A DNA stretch of 15,065 bases from Hesseltinella vesiculosa. Taxonomy: Eukaryota > Mucoromycota > Mucoromycetes > Mucorales > Cunninghamellaceae. The DNA lies in contig MCGT01000077.1 of NCBI GenBank assembly GCA_002104935.1, positions 1 to 15,065 of the forward strand, in the 5' to 3' direction. Each line of letters opens with the position of its first letter. Position 1 is the first letter of the stretch. Under the pieces are notes generated by a model. The model did no database searches. It was not told where the DNA came from and saw only the letters and a list, made by a program, of their open reading frames with translations. This document shows positions 1 through 9,302 of the stretch, piece by piece. Position numbers and translations under genes: made by a program.

Positions 1-2
1 TC

Positions 3-1060
3 AGAGTCGCCCACAAGTCTCTTCGCCAAATCTTGCTTCCAGCGATCAACGAATCACCAGAGGCTTTGAGCAATGTACTGTCTACCATCAAGGACGCACG
101 CATCGCAGTCACAAAGTATTCCCGTGACATGTTCACACTGTTACACACAAGTGTTCTAAGTACGCCACCAATCCAAACGCGGACTGGTACACCAGCGGTA
201 AGCATAGCTTAATAGACAGCAAGCCTGGCGCTCATTTTTTTTTTTTTTGTAGCAAGCGTTCCTGGGCGTGTCACTGTTAGCAACCTCTTACCCTCCTTTG
301 CTCAGCGCAACCTGGATCAAGTCAACGACGGGCAGTTTTCCACTCTCCCACCGCCCACAAGCAGCTCTTGCAACGACGTGTTTGGAATACAGCATATCCA
401 ATACCTCTATTCCTCCCACTTTGGCCATACGCGCGAGAGCACAAAACCAGCCATCCCAATTGGAGTCACCTAGCAGTGGACTGGTCCTTTGACCCCCCAA
501 GCAAGTTGATGACTTCAAACGTCCGGTCCGTATACCACAACAAACTGGATACATCATTTAAGAATATCCTCGCTGGAAAGTCCTTTGTGAAAATGACAAG
601 ATACCTTGTGCGCCTGCTATTGCGCCTTTGGCTCGCCCCTACTCGAGAACAGCGCCACACCAACATGAAAAAGTCTTGCGAAAAAGAAGCGTGACAATGC
701 TTGTGCGGTATGGCTAATAACGGGGAGAGAGATATAAAAAAAAAGGTGCCTGACTTTTTTTTTTTTTGTGATAATAGCTGCACGACGACCCCGCCAAGAA
801 GATGAAGGCCCTGTATTGCAACACGAGAAATGCACTGAGAAGGAAAGCTAAAGAAATGAGCAAGAAATGGAGCCGTGGAGCACTGAACGAACGTCGACAA
901 GCTGGACTTGATCGCCGTATGAGCAATCTACAAGAAAAAATGGTAAGTTTGGACTTCTTTGGGATGCATTCTTTTATATCTCTTCTATAGGATTTTTACA
1001 AGAAAGAACGAAAGCAAATCATCTCGAGCAAACATTCCAGTTCTGTTGAAGCCCAGGTTT

Positions 1061-1103
<43 letters not shown>

Positions 1104-3194
1104 GAAAACTCTTATGCTTTTTTTTTTTCTAGAGCTCCACTGATGTTTCTATTGCCACAGATGCCGATGCGGCTGCGCTCAGTGATGATCTCGATTCCGA
1201 TGGGCGTAATGTTGAAGACCATGAGGAGCCTTCTGAAGCAGATGTGTCAGCAAGGCGAATGCGATCATTGCAAGGGATCACCATGAAGCTGCTCTTCAGC
1301 GAACCAGATGTCACTCTTCAAGATACGTCCCTGAAAAAGCATACCCAGAAGCTCCAGCTCATCGACAAAGAAGTTCGCGCCATGAAGTTAGTGTTCAACA
1401 CGCTGAAGCCATACATCCCTTGCGAAAACGCACCCAAATGCCACCGCTTGAACATTATACTCTTTGGCAATGAAGTCCTTCGGGTGGCTGGTTATGACAA
1501 GTTCACCATGGAAGCATGTCCATCAGTTTCTGCAGGGACCACCTACAGCCTCTCACTTGATGCACCAAGTGTCCACGAGCTTCTCGGGAAGCACATCAAT
1601 GTCAAGGAGAAAGGGATCGGCTCGGCTGCCCAGGCACGGCATCAAAAGAACGACGTCTTTGCTTGCCTCTTCAATATGGACAAGGTCGAACAAATCTGCA
1701 GTAAAAATGGTATCCAATTCATCCACCATATCGACATTCATGGGTCTGGGGATGTATCATTGCGCGGTACGACGATGAAGCCTCGCCAAAAGTCTGTGTA
1801 TGAAGAACGAAAACTGCGTGGTATGGGCAAGACTGCTCCTGGATCGGTGCCTGTTCAAGAATCCATTGACGAACTTGACCTCTGTATCAAGAACCTGGAA
1901 AAAGAACGCGATGTCCAAAGTAAATCTGCAAGAATCGCCACAGCATCCTTGTCTGATCTTGGCAAAAATATGAAGGACAAGCTGACACGAGGATACGGGG
2001 ACGAAAGGTTCAAACAAGAACGTCATGACGACGTCAAGGCCGAGCGCATTCTCAAGGAGCAAAAACGGGAAGCCATTAATGCGAAACACGACATCCTCGA
2101 CAAGTTGGCAGAAAAGCGAAAGATGAAATACTTGCATCAAAAGGTAAGAGTAATGGAATTATGTCAGTGCATTTGCAAAAAAAAAAAGAGGCATTCACAC
2201 TTTTGCTTTAGGAACAAAGCGACAAATCTGCCGCGAAAAAACCTGCGAAGGCCATGGACAAACAGCCGCCACCACCACCCACCGTGCTCACGCCAACAAC
2301 AAGGACGGAGGAGGATCCTTGCGAGACCGAAATTGGCACCGTTGACCTTGAGCATACCGTTGTCAGCGGCACAGATTATGGGATAGTGTCTTTTGCGACC
2401 ACGGTCACCCATTCTGCGCAACAATTGTCTACCATCATGAAAGGTGAATTTGTCAAGTTACCAAAGGCCACAACGACAACAGCCAAGGATTTGCACTGGA
2501 GGACTGGCACGTTTCACTTTATGAAAAAACTTCAAAAACGGAAAAAGGTAAGAAAAAAAATTGCCAGGTTGTGTGGGTCAAAGTGTCTTGAGCGAACCAC
2601 TGATGGCTTTTATTCGTCCAGGCCGCCAGAATCAGTGACCCTGAAGCCTTACTTGCAAAGAATGCCATGACCTTTTGTACAACCCACGACGACCTGTTGG
2701 CGCGGTATGCCAAAACGCAAGAAGCAAGTGCCGCCGTGCAGGCATTTTATGCCGCACCATGGATCGGTCGTGCCCGTCGCTTCTTAGATTGGCATACCCC
2801 ACTTGTCCGTGAAGGCATGGTGATCCAAGAACAAAGACGCCACAAGCCCAACCAATTGATTCGTGCCATCGGCAACTGTGGATCTGGTGTCGGCTCGCGT
2901 ATTGGTGGCCATATGCGTGTTGGCGGGAAGTGGCACCGGCGCGTTGCTCAGAGACATGGTGTGTCGCTTATCGTCAATGAGCATCGTACTTCAATGACAT
3001 GTCCATTTTGTGGCTCATGTATCATGCATCCAAAAAAAAAAGGTGGTCGCCTCAACCTGGGCACGTCAGCGTGCATCAATGGTTCTTGCCCTTCGGTGAA
3101 GATCTCCATGAACACGTTTGGAAGAGATTCCCTGGCAGCAACATGCATAGCCTTGCGAGGCTTTGGGCAGCTGGTTGGCCATCCTACGCTTTGA
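3..3194 (+). CDS. Fanzor (eukaryotic TnpB-like RuvC nuclease), 5'-partial, multi-exon
   Basis: This is a Fanzor-type protein, the eukaryotic counterpart of TnpB, a family known to act as RNA-guided DNA endonucleases. Proposed exons are 3-159 (or 3-197), 253-707 (frame-broken), 778-942, 991-1056, 1133-2143, 2212-2547 and 2622-3194. The last five join in phase 0 with GT...AG introns. About 920 residues lie in the window and the start codon is upstream. The C-terminal half reads as a RuvC fold. The motif GTDYGIVSFAT carries the first Asp (codon 2374-2376). GVGSRIGGHM occupies the RuvC-II region. NEHRTSMTCPFCG carries a Glu (codon 2979-2981) just before the zinc finger. GRDSLAA carries the last Asp (codon 3126-3128). 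Zinc-finger cysteines are CPFC (3000-3011) and CINGSC (3072-3089). The central exon (1133-2143) has an acidic Ser/Asp stretch, then a long charged helical region. The gene converges on the ATRIP-like gene. Family assignment is strong; activity is uncertain because exon 2 is broken. Confidence 0.85.
445..707 (+). other. Frame-broken stretch in Fanzor exon 2
   Basis: Coding-like sequence changes frame twice here without credible introns. From 255 the protein-like frame (FGIQHIQYLYSSHFGH and onward) ends at TAG 471-473. Protein-like sequence then resumes in the next frame (SNVRSVYHNKLDTSF through LAPTREQRH) until TGA 692-694. Only the third frame across about 666-707 (ending RDNACA) joins in phase to the exon at 778, through a donor at 708 and an acceptor at 776-777. 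The shifts cancel out, so the downstream frame is kept. An alternative is splicing to the acceptor at 279-280, which opens one frame from 281 to 694, but that reading looks less like a real protein. Sequencing error, recent decay or a missed micro-exon are all possible. Confidence 0.5.
1063..1098 (+). repeat. A36 homopolymer inside a Fanzor intron
   Basis: A run of 36 adenines fills almost half of the 76-nt intron 1057-1132, which starts GTTTGC and ends in a T-rich tract with TCTAG. It lies outside the coding sequence. Shorter A runs sit in the introns at 2144-2211 and 2548-2621. Run length is the base count most likely to be wrong in an assembly. Confidence 0.95.
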
Positions 3195-3485
3195 AGACAC
3201 ATTTTATGACTGCCTCCCATGCCATGATGGTATGAGGAGGTGTGGAACCCTCTCATGAGGTTTGAAAACAGTGACAACGTAAGTAACCAAAAAAAAAAAA
3301 AAGCGGTTATGGACTTTTAGCATGTCACTCAATTTTTTTTCACTGCGACTCTATCTCATCTTCTGTCCGTCAAATTAATTTTTCATCTCTCCCAATTTCC
3401 CTTTTACTGTACGACTTCGTTCTTGTGGCACCTGACATTTGTTTATGGTTTAAGTGTATTTACTAAAAATGAAAATGGTACAAGA
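3195..3485. other. Convergent spacer: 3' flanks of the Fanzor and ATRIP-like genes
   Basis: No ORF of note is present. An intron-like segment, GTAAGT at 3279 to TTTTAG at 3319-3320 (42 nt), contains an A14 run flanked by AACC and GGTT, which could form a very small hairpin. This may be a spliced 3' UTR of the Fanzor gene. In TnpB systems the guide RNA typically comes from the nuclease 3' end and right flank, so this is where a Fanzor guide RNA would be sought. No element end or terminal repeat could be recognised. A T-rich stretch covers 3330-3400. Confidence 0.5.
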
Positions 3486-6102
3486 TCAAGGGTTGGCTCT
3501 TAGTTTTAGTTTTGTCTTCGGCTTGACTATCGGTTTCGGCGTGGTGGACGTAGGTGTAGGTCCGGGTATGAGTGCAGGGTCTGGTTGGGGTGTGCTGACA
3601 TTGCTCTGTTGCTTGGTAAATAACAATTGACCCAGCTGTTTCAAGTCACTATGAACTACAAGAACACCAACAGGGTTATATTTGACGTCGTTGCCCCCCC
3701 CCTCACCCTCTCTCTCTAGCCACTTACTATGATCGTCCTCCGGATATTGGCTATCGACGAGTGGTTTGACGTGTGTCAATGTGGTCAAGATCTGCATGTA
3801 TGTCTCGCCATCTTCCATATCGACAATTCGTGGATGCTTTGTCATGCCAAAAGAAGCTAAAAACATAGCGCCACCGATCAGATTCAATCTAAAAAAAAAT
3901 CAGTTCAAGACGCCAATCATTTTCCTCAGCCTACAATTGCTCATGATGGACAAGTGGGAAAGGAGGCGCGTTGGAAAGCTGGTATCGGTCGGCTTCGTCC
4001 TTGATGATTTCAAAAAAGGTAGGAAGCAAATGCTCGCACCAATTGGCCACTGTCAACGGCAGCGTCACCTCCACGACCGAGCGGGTGAGGATAGCCATGC
4101 ACAGCATTCGCACTTCATACCACTAGAGAAAGTGGTCAGCAGCAACCGTGTTTACGTCTGTCTTCCTACCAATCGTTCCAAGTGAGGCGCCGGCCGTGCT
4201 GTCCTTAGCACTTGCAGCAAAAGCCCGATGATTTGCAGTTGATACTTTGGCTCCAGCAAGTTTTTCAGAAGGAGCTGATGGAGAACCTTGGCGGTGGCAA
4301 AGGCGATGGGCAGGGGCTGGGTTGAGTGCATCAGGGATGTAAAGGTGCCTTGCTCCAACGCAAGCGCAAAACAGTCCAGGTCGGTGGCGTGCTTGCTCTC
4401 AAGAACCGTGGCCATGGCCTCGAGCACCAGAATGGAACTTTTCTCGCACACTGCCAATGATGTGCCAGTCGACAAGGGAAACGCGTTCAATCGACCCAGA
4501 GGGTATTGCTGCAAGATCTGCTTGGCGTCGGCATACGTCACGCTTGACATGTCTGGCATCGTTCCAAGGAGATGTCCCATGTCCGCGCTACCTTGTGTGT
4601 AATCCCTAGTCAGGAATACCAAGCATTGCATCATGGCATGTACCGCACTTTCCTGCTTCCCATCGTCTACAGGTAGAAAAGGAGATAGTGAGCCACGCGG
4701 TTGATTTCTTTGTGATCGTTACCCTGGCGTAGTTCCTGACAGAGAATGGCGATATATGCATCGTAGTGCTGCACCAATGCACATAGCAACTGGACGCTAC
4801 GGATGATGGTCCACGCTTGTATTTCCACCATGGCCAGACGTAGCAATGCCTTCAAGAGGGAATTGGCCTGCATGATCGTCGCATCGATCCCAACCCTGCT
4901 AACCCCAGCAAAACAATACACCAGTTGCGATGACAACGCAGCCATTTTGACATCGGTCTTGGTCTGGGGCTCCTTGGGTACAAATGCCTGTTGTAGTTGG
5001 TCGTCTATCGTCGACATCGTCTCCGTCGTTACACATCGATTCTGATTGTCCACTGAAGCGTCAATAAAATCGAGCCCAGCAAGACATGCATATAAATTCT
5101 GCAAGTGATAGTATTAAGGATGAGCTCCATTTCTCACGGACAACCAGGTACTTACAAATACCAGTTGCTGCTGGTCATGTTCACGCTGCAATTGAATATC
5201 CTGCATCAACTGGTGTTTTGCTTCTTGGATTCCCTGCTTGATCTGTCGATTCACATGCTGTTCAATGTCGTGCTGCGTCGGCCCGGGCGACGCGGATTCA
5301 CGGATGCGTAGGTTTTCTAAATTAGGTGTCATGGACAGCCGTGGTCGTTTTGTTCCGGCAAAAGCAAACTCGGCAAGTGATGGAAAGCCAGAGCCTAAAA
5401 AAGTCTGTGAGTTTCTGCCCGCCCCTGTCACGTTAAAAAGAATTTACGCCGTCTTGGGGCATCATTTGCCTCTGTGTCCTCCACTACCATCATGCTATCG
5501 CTTGCTGCCGATGATAATGCACTATCTTGATTCTTTTTCCTGAATAACTTGAGTTCTGCACGCGCGCTTTCGAGCTCTTTGGTCTAAACGACAGGCTTCA
5601 AAGGTGAATATGTAGAATGGGTGCATCTCCCTTTCATTACCTTGAACGCCAGCTCCGTCGTGCATCGTTTCAGATCCTCTTCTGCCAGGCCCAATGATCG
5701 TGAATCTTGGTCCATTTTAGCCTTCATTCGTTCCAATGTAAACTGCAGTCCTTCAATCATACTGGCATCCTGCAAGCAAGCAAGCAAAAAAAAAAAAAAA
5801 AAAAAAGCCGAATGTTAGCGACAGGCGTATGGAAAAAGCAGGAAAGGCACCTGCTGTGAATCTTGCGCGTTCAAGAAAACGGAACGGTCCCAATTGGTGA
5901 CATTGCCTAGTGTCGATTCGTGCACAGGAATGGGGCATGTGATGGTGGATGCTTGCCTCGGTGTATACTCTTCAGGGTACAGCACGTTTCGAGCCGGCTC
6001 TTGCTGCTGTGTATTAGCGTATTGCGTTTCATGCTGCTCCAGCATCAGCAGCAGATCGTCATTGTCCAAATCATCGTCAAAAAGGTCTTCTCCATCCATC
6101 AT
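3486..6102 (-). CDS. ATRIP/Rad26-like checkpoint adaptor, putative (8 exons, ~729 aa)
   Basis: Proposed minus-strand exons are 6102-5851, 5769-5641, 5583-5488, 5404-5156, 5098-4723, 4666-4170, 4122-3935 and 3888-3486. Every junction is in frame and every intron is GT...AG, 46-83 nt long. The start at 6102 is the first of two adjacent Met codons. An upstream in-frame Met (6192) would force translation of a T-rich run and is rejected. The N-terminus is very acidic (DGEDLFDDDLDNDD, residues 3-16). Residues about 85-150 are heptad-like coiled coil. TKRPRLS in the next exon resembles a nuclear signal, followed by a Gln-rich helix (about 203-242). Residues about 245-625 are helical and repeat-like, and the tail is Pro/Thr/Lys-rich. 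An acidic RPA-binding end, a coiled coil, a helical C-terminus and about 730-800 residues are the ATRIP/Rad26/Ddc2 plan, in which the protein recruits ATR kinase to RPA-coated DNA. The name rests on architecture only; the gene itself is well supported. The third intron (5487-5405) is the least certain. Confidence 0.75.
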
Positions 6103-6459
6103 GATGGCAAAAATAGATTGCCAGTGTGCAAAAAAAAAAAAAAAAAAAAAGTGGAAGCAGAGTTGTAAACAAAAAAACACGCCTTTCATATTTGTAGCCC
6201 GCTCCTCCGTGGCCATTCTTTCTCTTCCTCTTTCTAGATCTCAACATTTTTTGAGTTATAATCTATTGGGTGTCTTTTCTTTTTTCACCAAGCAAATTAT
6301 TTATTACATTAATATTGGTAGGAATCATACACGACAAGAAGAGATTATTGCCAATTCCCCACGCTCAACTTTTTTTTTTTTTTTTGTTGGTTTTTTTTTC
6401 GCATAGCCGTAACAGAATCGACGAGACGCCATTCTACAGAGACATACAACAAAAGCCTC
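6103..6459. promoter_or_regulatory. Divergent promoter region between the ATRIP-like gene and TAF14
   Basis: The 357-nt spacer separates two divergently transcribed genes and must hold both 5' UTRs and promoters. It contains A/T runs at about 6129-6150 and 6370-6399, a pyrimidine-rich stretch at 6218-6238 and a TATA-like TTATAATC near 6256. No specific factor site can be named. Confidence 0.55.
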
Positions 6460-7761
6460 ATGGTAAGTGTATGTTTCCGTTGCCCTTTGCAAATGAACGA
6501 AAACAGGCAACCTAAACACAATTTATAGGTGGAACCAAGTCTTGACATCAAGATCACTTGTCAGAGCAGTATCATTCAAGGCGGTCAAGCTCTCGATGGC
6601 CATCCATGGCGTAATTGGAAAATCCGGCTGGTAGCAATGAACAATGGCAAAGAGCAAAAAGGAAAACTATCCCAACTCTTGGATCACGTCGAATACATTT
6701 TACACCCAACCTTTGTCAATCCTCGTCGAGGTAGACCACGATCCATTTGCCCATCCCAAAACTGACCATCCCATTCTTCTAGCTGTCCACAACGAACCGT
6801 ATACAATACAAGAAAAAGGCTGGGGTGAATTTGATATGCGGATTGCCCTCTACTTTGTCGACAATGTCGTGCCACCTGAAGTCATCGTTTTTGATTTGAA
6901 CTTTCGCTCTTCCAACTTTTCAGTCATCCACAAAAGGGTAAGTCTTGCAGGTCATCCAGCAATGACACTCAACCCCCGTTCCTCAGGTCTTCCCCGATCC
7001 TCCTCCAAGATTTGTGTCGTTACTCTATCAACCTGTCTCCACCACCTCCACCAGCAACAACAAGCGGCCCAGCCCGAAATTACCTCACCAGCAGACGGCT
7101 GGTCCGTCGTCCTCGACCTCGCCACAGTCGCCCCTGTCTCAGCTGGATATACCTACCGATGCCTCCTCCCGCGATGACAAGCCCAACATCGGCACCACCA
7201 AACGCACCCGCTTTGGCCGCCACCCACCTTCTCAACAAGCGCATCTCGATACCACCAAATCCCCAGCAAAGCGACGCGAGCTCAAAGACGGCACTTTTAT
7301 CGACGATATCTACTCTGAAACCGATCTCTCTGCCATCCATCCCATCCATCGCACCAAACTCGAACCTGCCACAAAGCGTGCATGGGGCATCCCCTTGGTA
7401 AGCTAGGAGCTCTCCTACGTCTTTGCTCACCGCTCCCCTTCACCTTTACAGGATGTCGACATTGTCGAATTAGCTCGACGGCTGAGTGCGATGAATGACG
7501 ATCAAGTGGATGAATTCCAGACCATCGTACGGAATGCCTTGACCAAGGACATGACAGTTGAAGACCTAGAAGGTGGGATCATCTTTGATCAAATCTCGGA
7601 TTGTCTCATTTTTTTTATTTCTATTATACGTGATGGCAGATGAAATCGTCGTCGACCTCTACTCCCTCGGCCCTGAACTCTTGAATACCCTATGGCAATT
7701 CACCAACCGGTTGATGGATCCTAGCCTTGCCTCAACCGACCCTGATGCCATGGAATTCTGA
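6460..7761 (+). CDS. TAF14: YEATS-domain protein of the Taf14 family (6 exons, 337 aa)
   Basis: Taf14 proteins are nuclear YEATS readers of acylated histone lysine and shared subunits of TFIID, TFIIF and chromatin-remodelling complexes. Exons are 6460-6462, 6529-6730, 6783-6937, 6987-7397, 7452-7572 and 7640-7761; all introns are GT...AG and phases match. The first exon is the ATG alone. The YEATS domain covers residues about 5-120. It has the family's HPWRNWKI (26-33), LHPTF (59-63) and GWGEF (81-85) segments, which hold conserved aromatic-pocket residues, and FDLNF at 105-109. Residues about 121-257 form a Ser/Pro/Thr-rich basic linker, longer than in the 244-residue yeast protein. Residues about 258-320 (DIVELARRLSAMNDD through DEIVVDLYSLGPELL) look like the C-terminal ET-type module that in Taf14 binds short motifs of partner proteins. 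It shares a divergent spacer with the ATRIP-like gene. Yaf9 or AF9 relatives are alternatives, but the ET-like end favours Taf14. Confidence 0.88.
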
Positions 7762-8073
7762 CCTAACCCCTTTTCTTTCTTGTAATACTGTATACATTAT
7801 TGAATGTAAAAATTAAATGTCACAAGAGAAAACATGAAGACAAAATAGCCAAAAAGACAAGGGTCATTTTATTGGTAGATTTTTAGCCCTGTTTAGAGTC
7901 GGCAAAGGAGCTCTGTGGTTTCCTATTCATGTTCTCTTTTTCTCTTTACCAATCTGAAGAAGCAACCATTTTCTGCAGAGCACTTTCAATATCAATGAAC
8001 TGGCGTAATTACGCATGGGTAGAAAGCGAACTGTAGTTATTGCTCTGATCGCTTGGGTACCCCCTGATAAAAA
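7762..8073. other. TAF14 3' flank, no gene seen
   Basis: This is AT-rich sequence. AATTAAA near 7811 is a possible polyadenylation signal for TAF14. A perfect 12-bp palindrome, GCGTAATTACGC, lies at 8003-8014. The open frame starting at 8015 runs through the dispersed repeat and a T homopolymer and is not supported as a gene. Confidence 0.5.
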
Positions 8074-8250
8074 TGGCCGATTTTTTTCATTTTTTACGCT
8101 GGTGAATCGGAGGAGTCGATATGAAACTGATCAAAAATTGGCTGAGCAACCTTCTCCAACCGACGTCATTTTTTCAGGGTCATCATCATTTATTGCTTTG
8201 AGTACTTTTACAAAATGCCACATCGATCTGATCACCCAAAAGTGCTTTGC
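8074..8250 (+). repeat. Dispersed repeat, copy A
   Basis: It aligns without gaps to copy B at an offset of 1020 bp over 8101-8180 against 9121-9200. The second half of that stretch (8131-8180) matches at about 36 of 50 positions, for example TTGGCTGAGCAAC against TTGGCTGGGTAAC, both followed by a CGAYGT motif and ATTTTTTCA. Outer edges are approximate. It is non-coding in appearance and probably a decayed mobile-element family. Confidence 0.6.
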
Positions 8251-8259
8251 AGTGTTTCC

Positions 8260-8290
<31 letters not shown>

Positions 8291-9084
8291 ACGTAGAGAT
8301 TGTTCATATTCAACCTCCGCGCATTTGCTTTCTTTTTTTATTTTTTTTCAGGTCTGTCGTCTTTCCTCATGGGCGCCTAATCTTCCACCAGTGACTTGCA
8401 ACGATCTGTGAAAAAGGTGCATGGAAAGCCTCACTTACGAGTCATATCACATTACCATTCACGAAGCCGCTACGACACCAACGCCAAACGTAAGGGTGCA
8501 GCCTAACCTTGGCTGAAGACTGGCTAGGAGAGGTTGTGGGCGTGTAAGCGTAGGAAGGGGCAAAATAGATATATCAGAAAAGGAGTATGCGGAAGAGTGT
8601 GTGCACAATCTTGGTGTGGCTCTAGTTTTGCAAAAGCTTGTGATCATGGATATTTTGCATTCCAGAATGATACAGAGAGACAGCTAAACCAAGGCAAGCT
8701 GCAAACTATCCATAGATAATTTCCTATGAAAAAAATGATCTACCATGGGCGAGCCACTAAAAGGGAAGCTTCATCCTACAGCAGGCTACCAGAGAGACAA
8801 GAGCTCTACCAAGAAGGTTCCATGTTGAGACGCCGGCCCAGTCAAAGTTTGGAGCTCACTTTCGACAAAAGAGAAAAAAGGTCAAAAAAAAAAAAAAGCT
8901 ACCCACTGTGTTCGATTCCCGGAGATGCCAATCTACCAAGTGGGCAACTCTAGATCGCCATCAAATCATTTGTCAAGGCCAGCATTTTTACCATGGTCAT
9001 CCCTCATCATTTATACCTGCAAGTCAACTTTAAATCCGATCAGTGGAGGTCGATTCTGTTGAATTTTGTCTGTAAACGCTTTTC
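8251..9084. other. AT-rich region without a recognised gene
   Basis: It contains T runs at about 8258-8285 and 8333-8349 and an A run at 8883-8896. Open frames at 8534-8719 and 8726-8953 are short, resemble no known family and have no supporting splice structure. A tRNA B-box-like GTTCGATTCCC occurs near 8909, but no cloverleaf forms around it. Confidence 0.5.
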
Positions 9085-9275
9085 TGCCGTTTTTCTCGTT
9101 TTCGACGTTTTTTTTTAGCTGGAGGATCGGAGATTGTATCACAATGTTCTTCAATCTTTGGCTGGGTAACTTTGTTCAATCGATGTAATTTTTTCACCAT
9201 TGTTAGATGCTGTCAGTATATGTGTCTACAAAAAATATGAATGGGGATCCACAAGTTCAAAAGTGATCCAATAAT
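9085..9275 (+). repeat. Dispersed repeat, copy B
   Basis: This is the diverged partner of the 8074-8250 copy, in the same orientation. The best conserved core is 9151-9200. After it both copies keep a GATC-containing segment (GTGATCCAATA here, CTGATCACCC in copy A). Edges are approximate. Confidence 0.6.
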
Positions 9276-9302
9276 TTTTCAAAATTCCGGAGGGTCCCCT
9301 GG

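Noticed and set aside
466..900. Minus-strand ORF of 144 codons opposite the Fanzor exons
   Set aside because: It crosses homopolymers (Lys and Phe runs) and lies antisense to better-supported exons; no domain is visible.
2254..2670. Separate small protein starting at the Met codon 2254
   Set aside because: This is exon 6 of the Fanzor gene. The upstream exon joins in phase 0 through a clear GTAAGA...TTTAG intron, and the frame after 2547 is intronic.
6103..6216. Upstream Met codons extending the ATRIP-like protein
   Set aside because: The extension would translate a T-run as consecutive Phe residues. The acidic N-terminus starting at 6102 is a much better beginning.
8015..8296. Plus-strand ORF of 93 codons
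   Set aside because: It runs through dispersed repeat copy A and ends in a long T homopolymer; copy B has no matching frame.
8900..8935. tRNA-like B box (GTTCGATTCCC) near 8909
   Set aside because: No matching A box at the right distance, an imperfect T stem, an A14 run inside the would-be gene and no acceptor-stem complement. At most a chance match or a very old tRNA-derived fragment.
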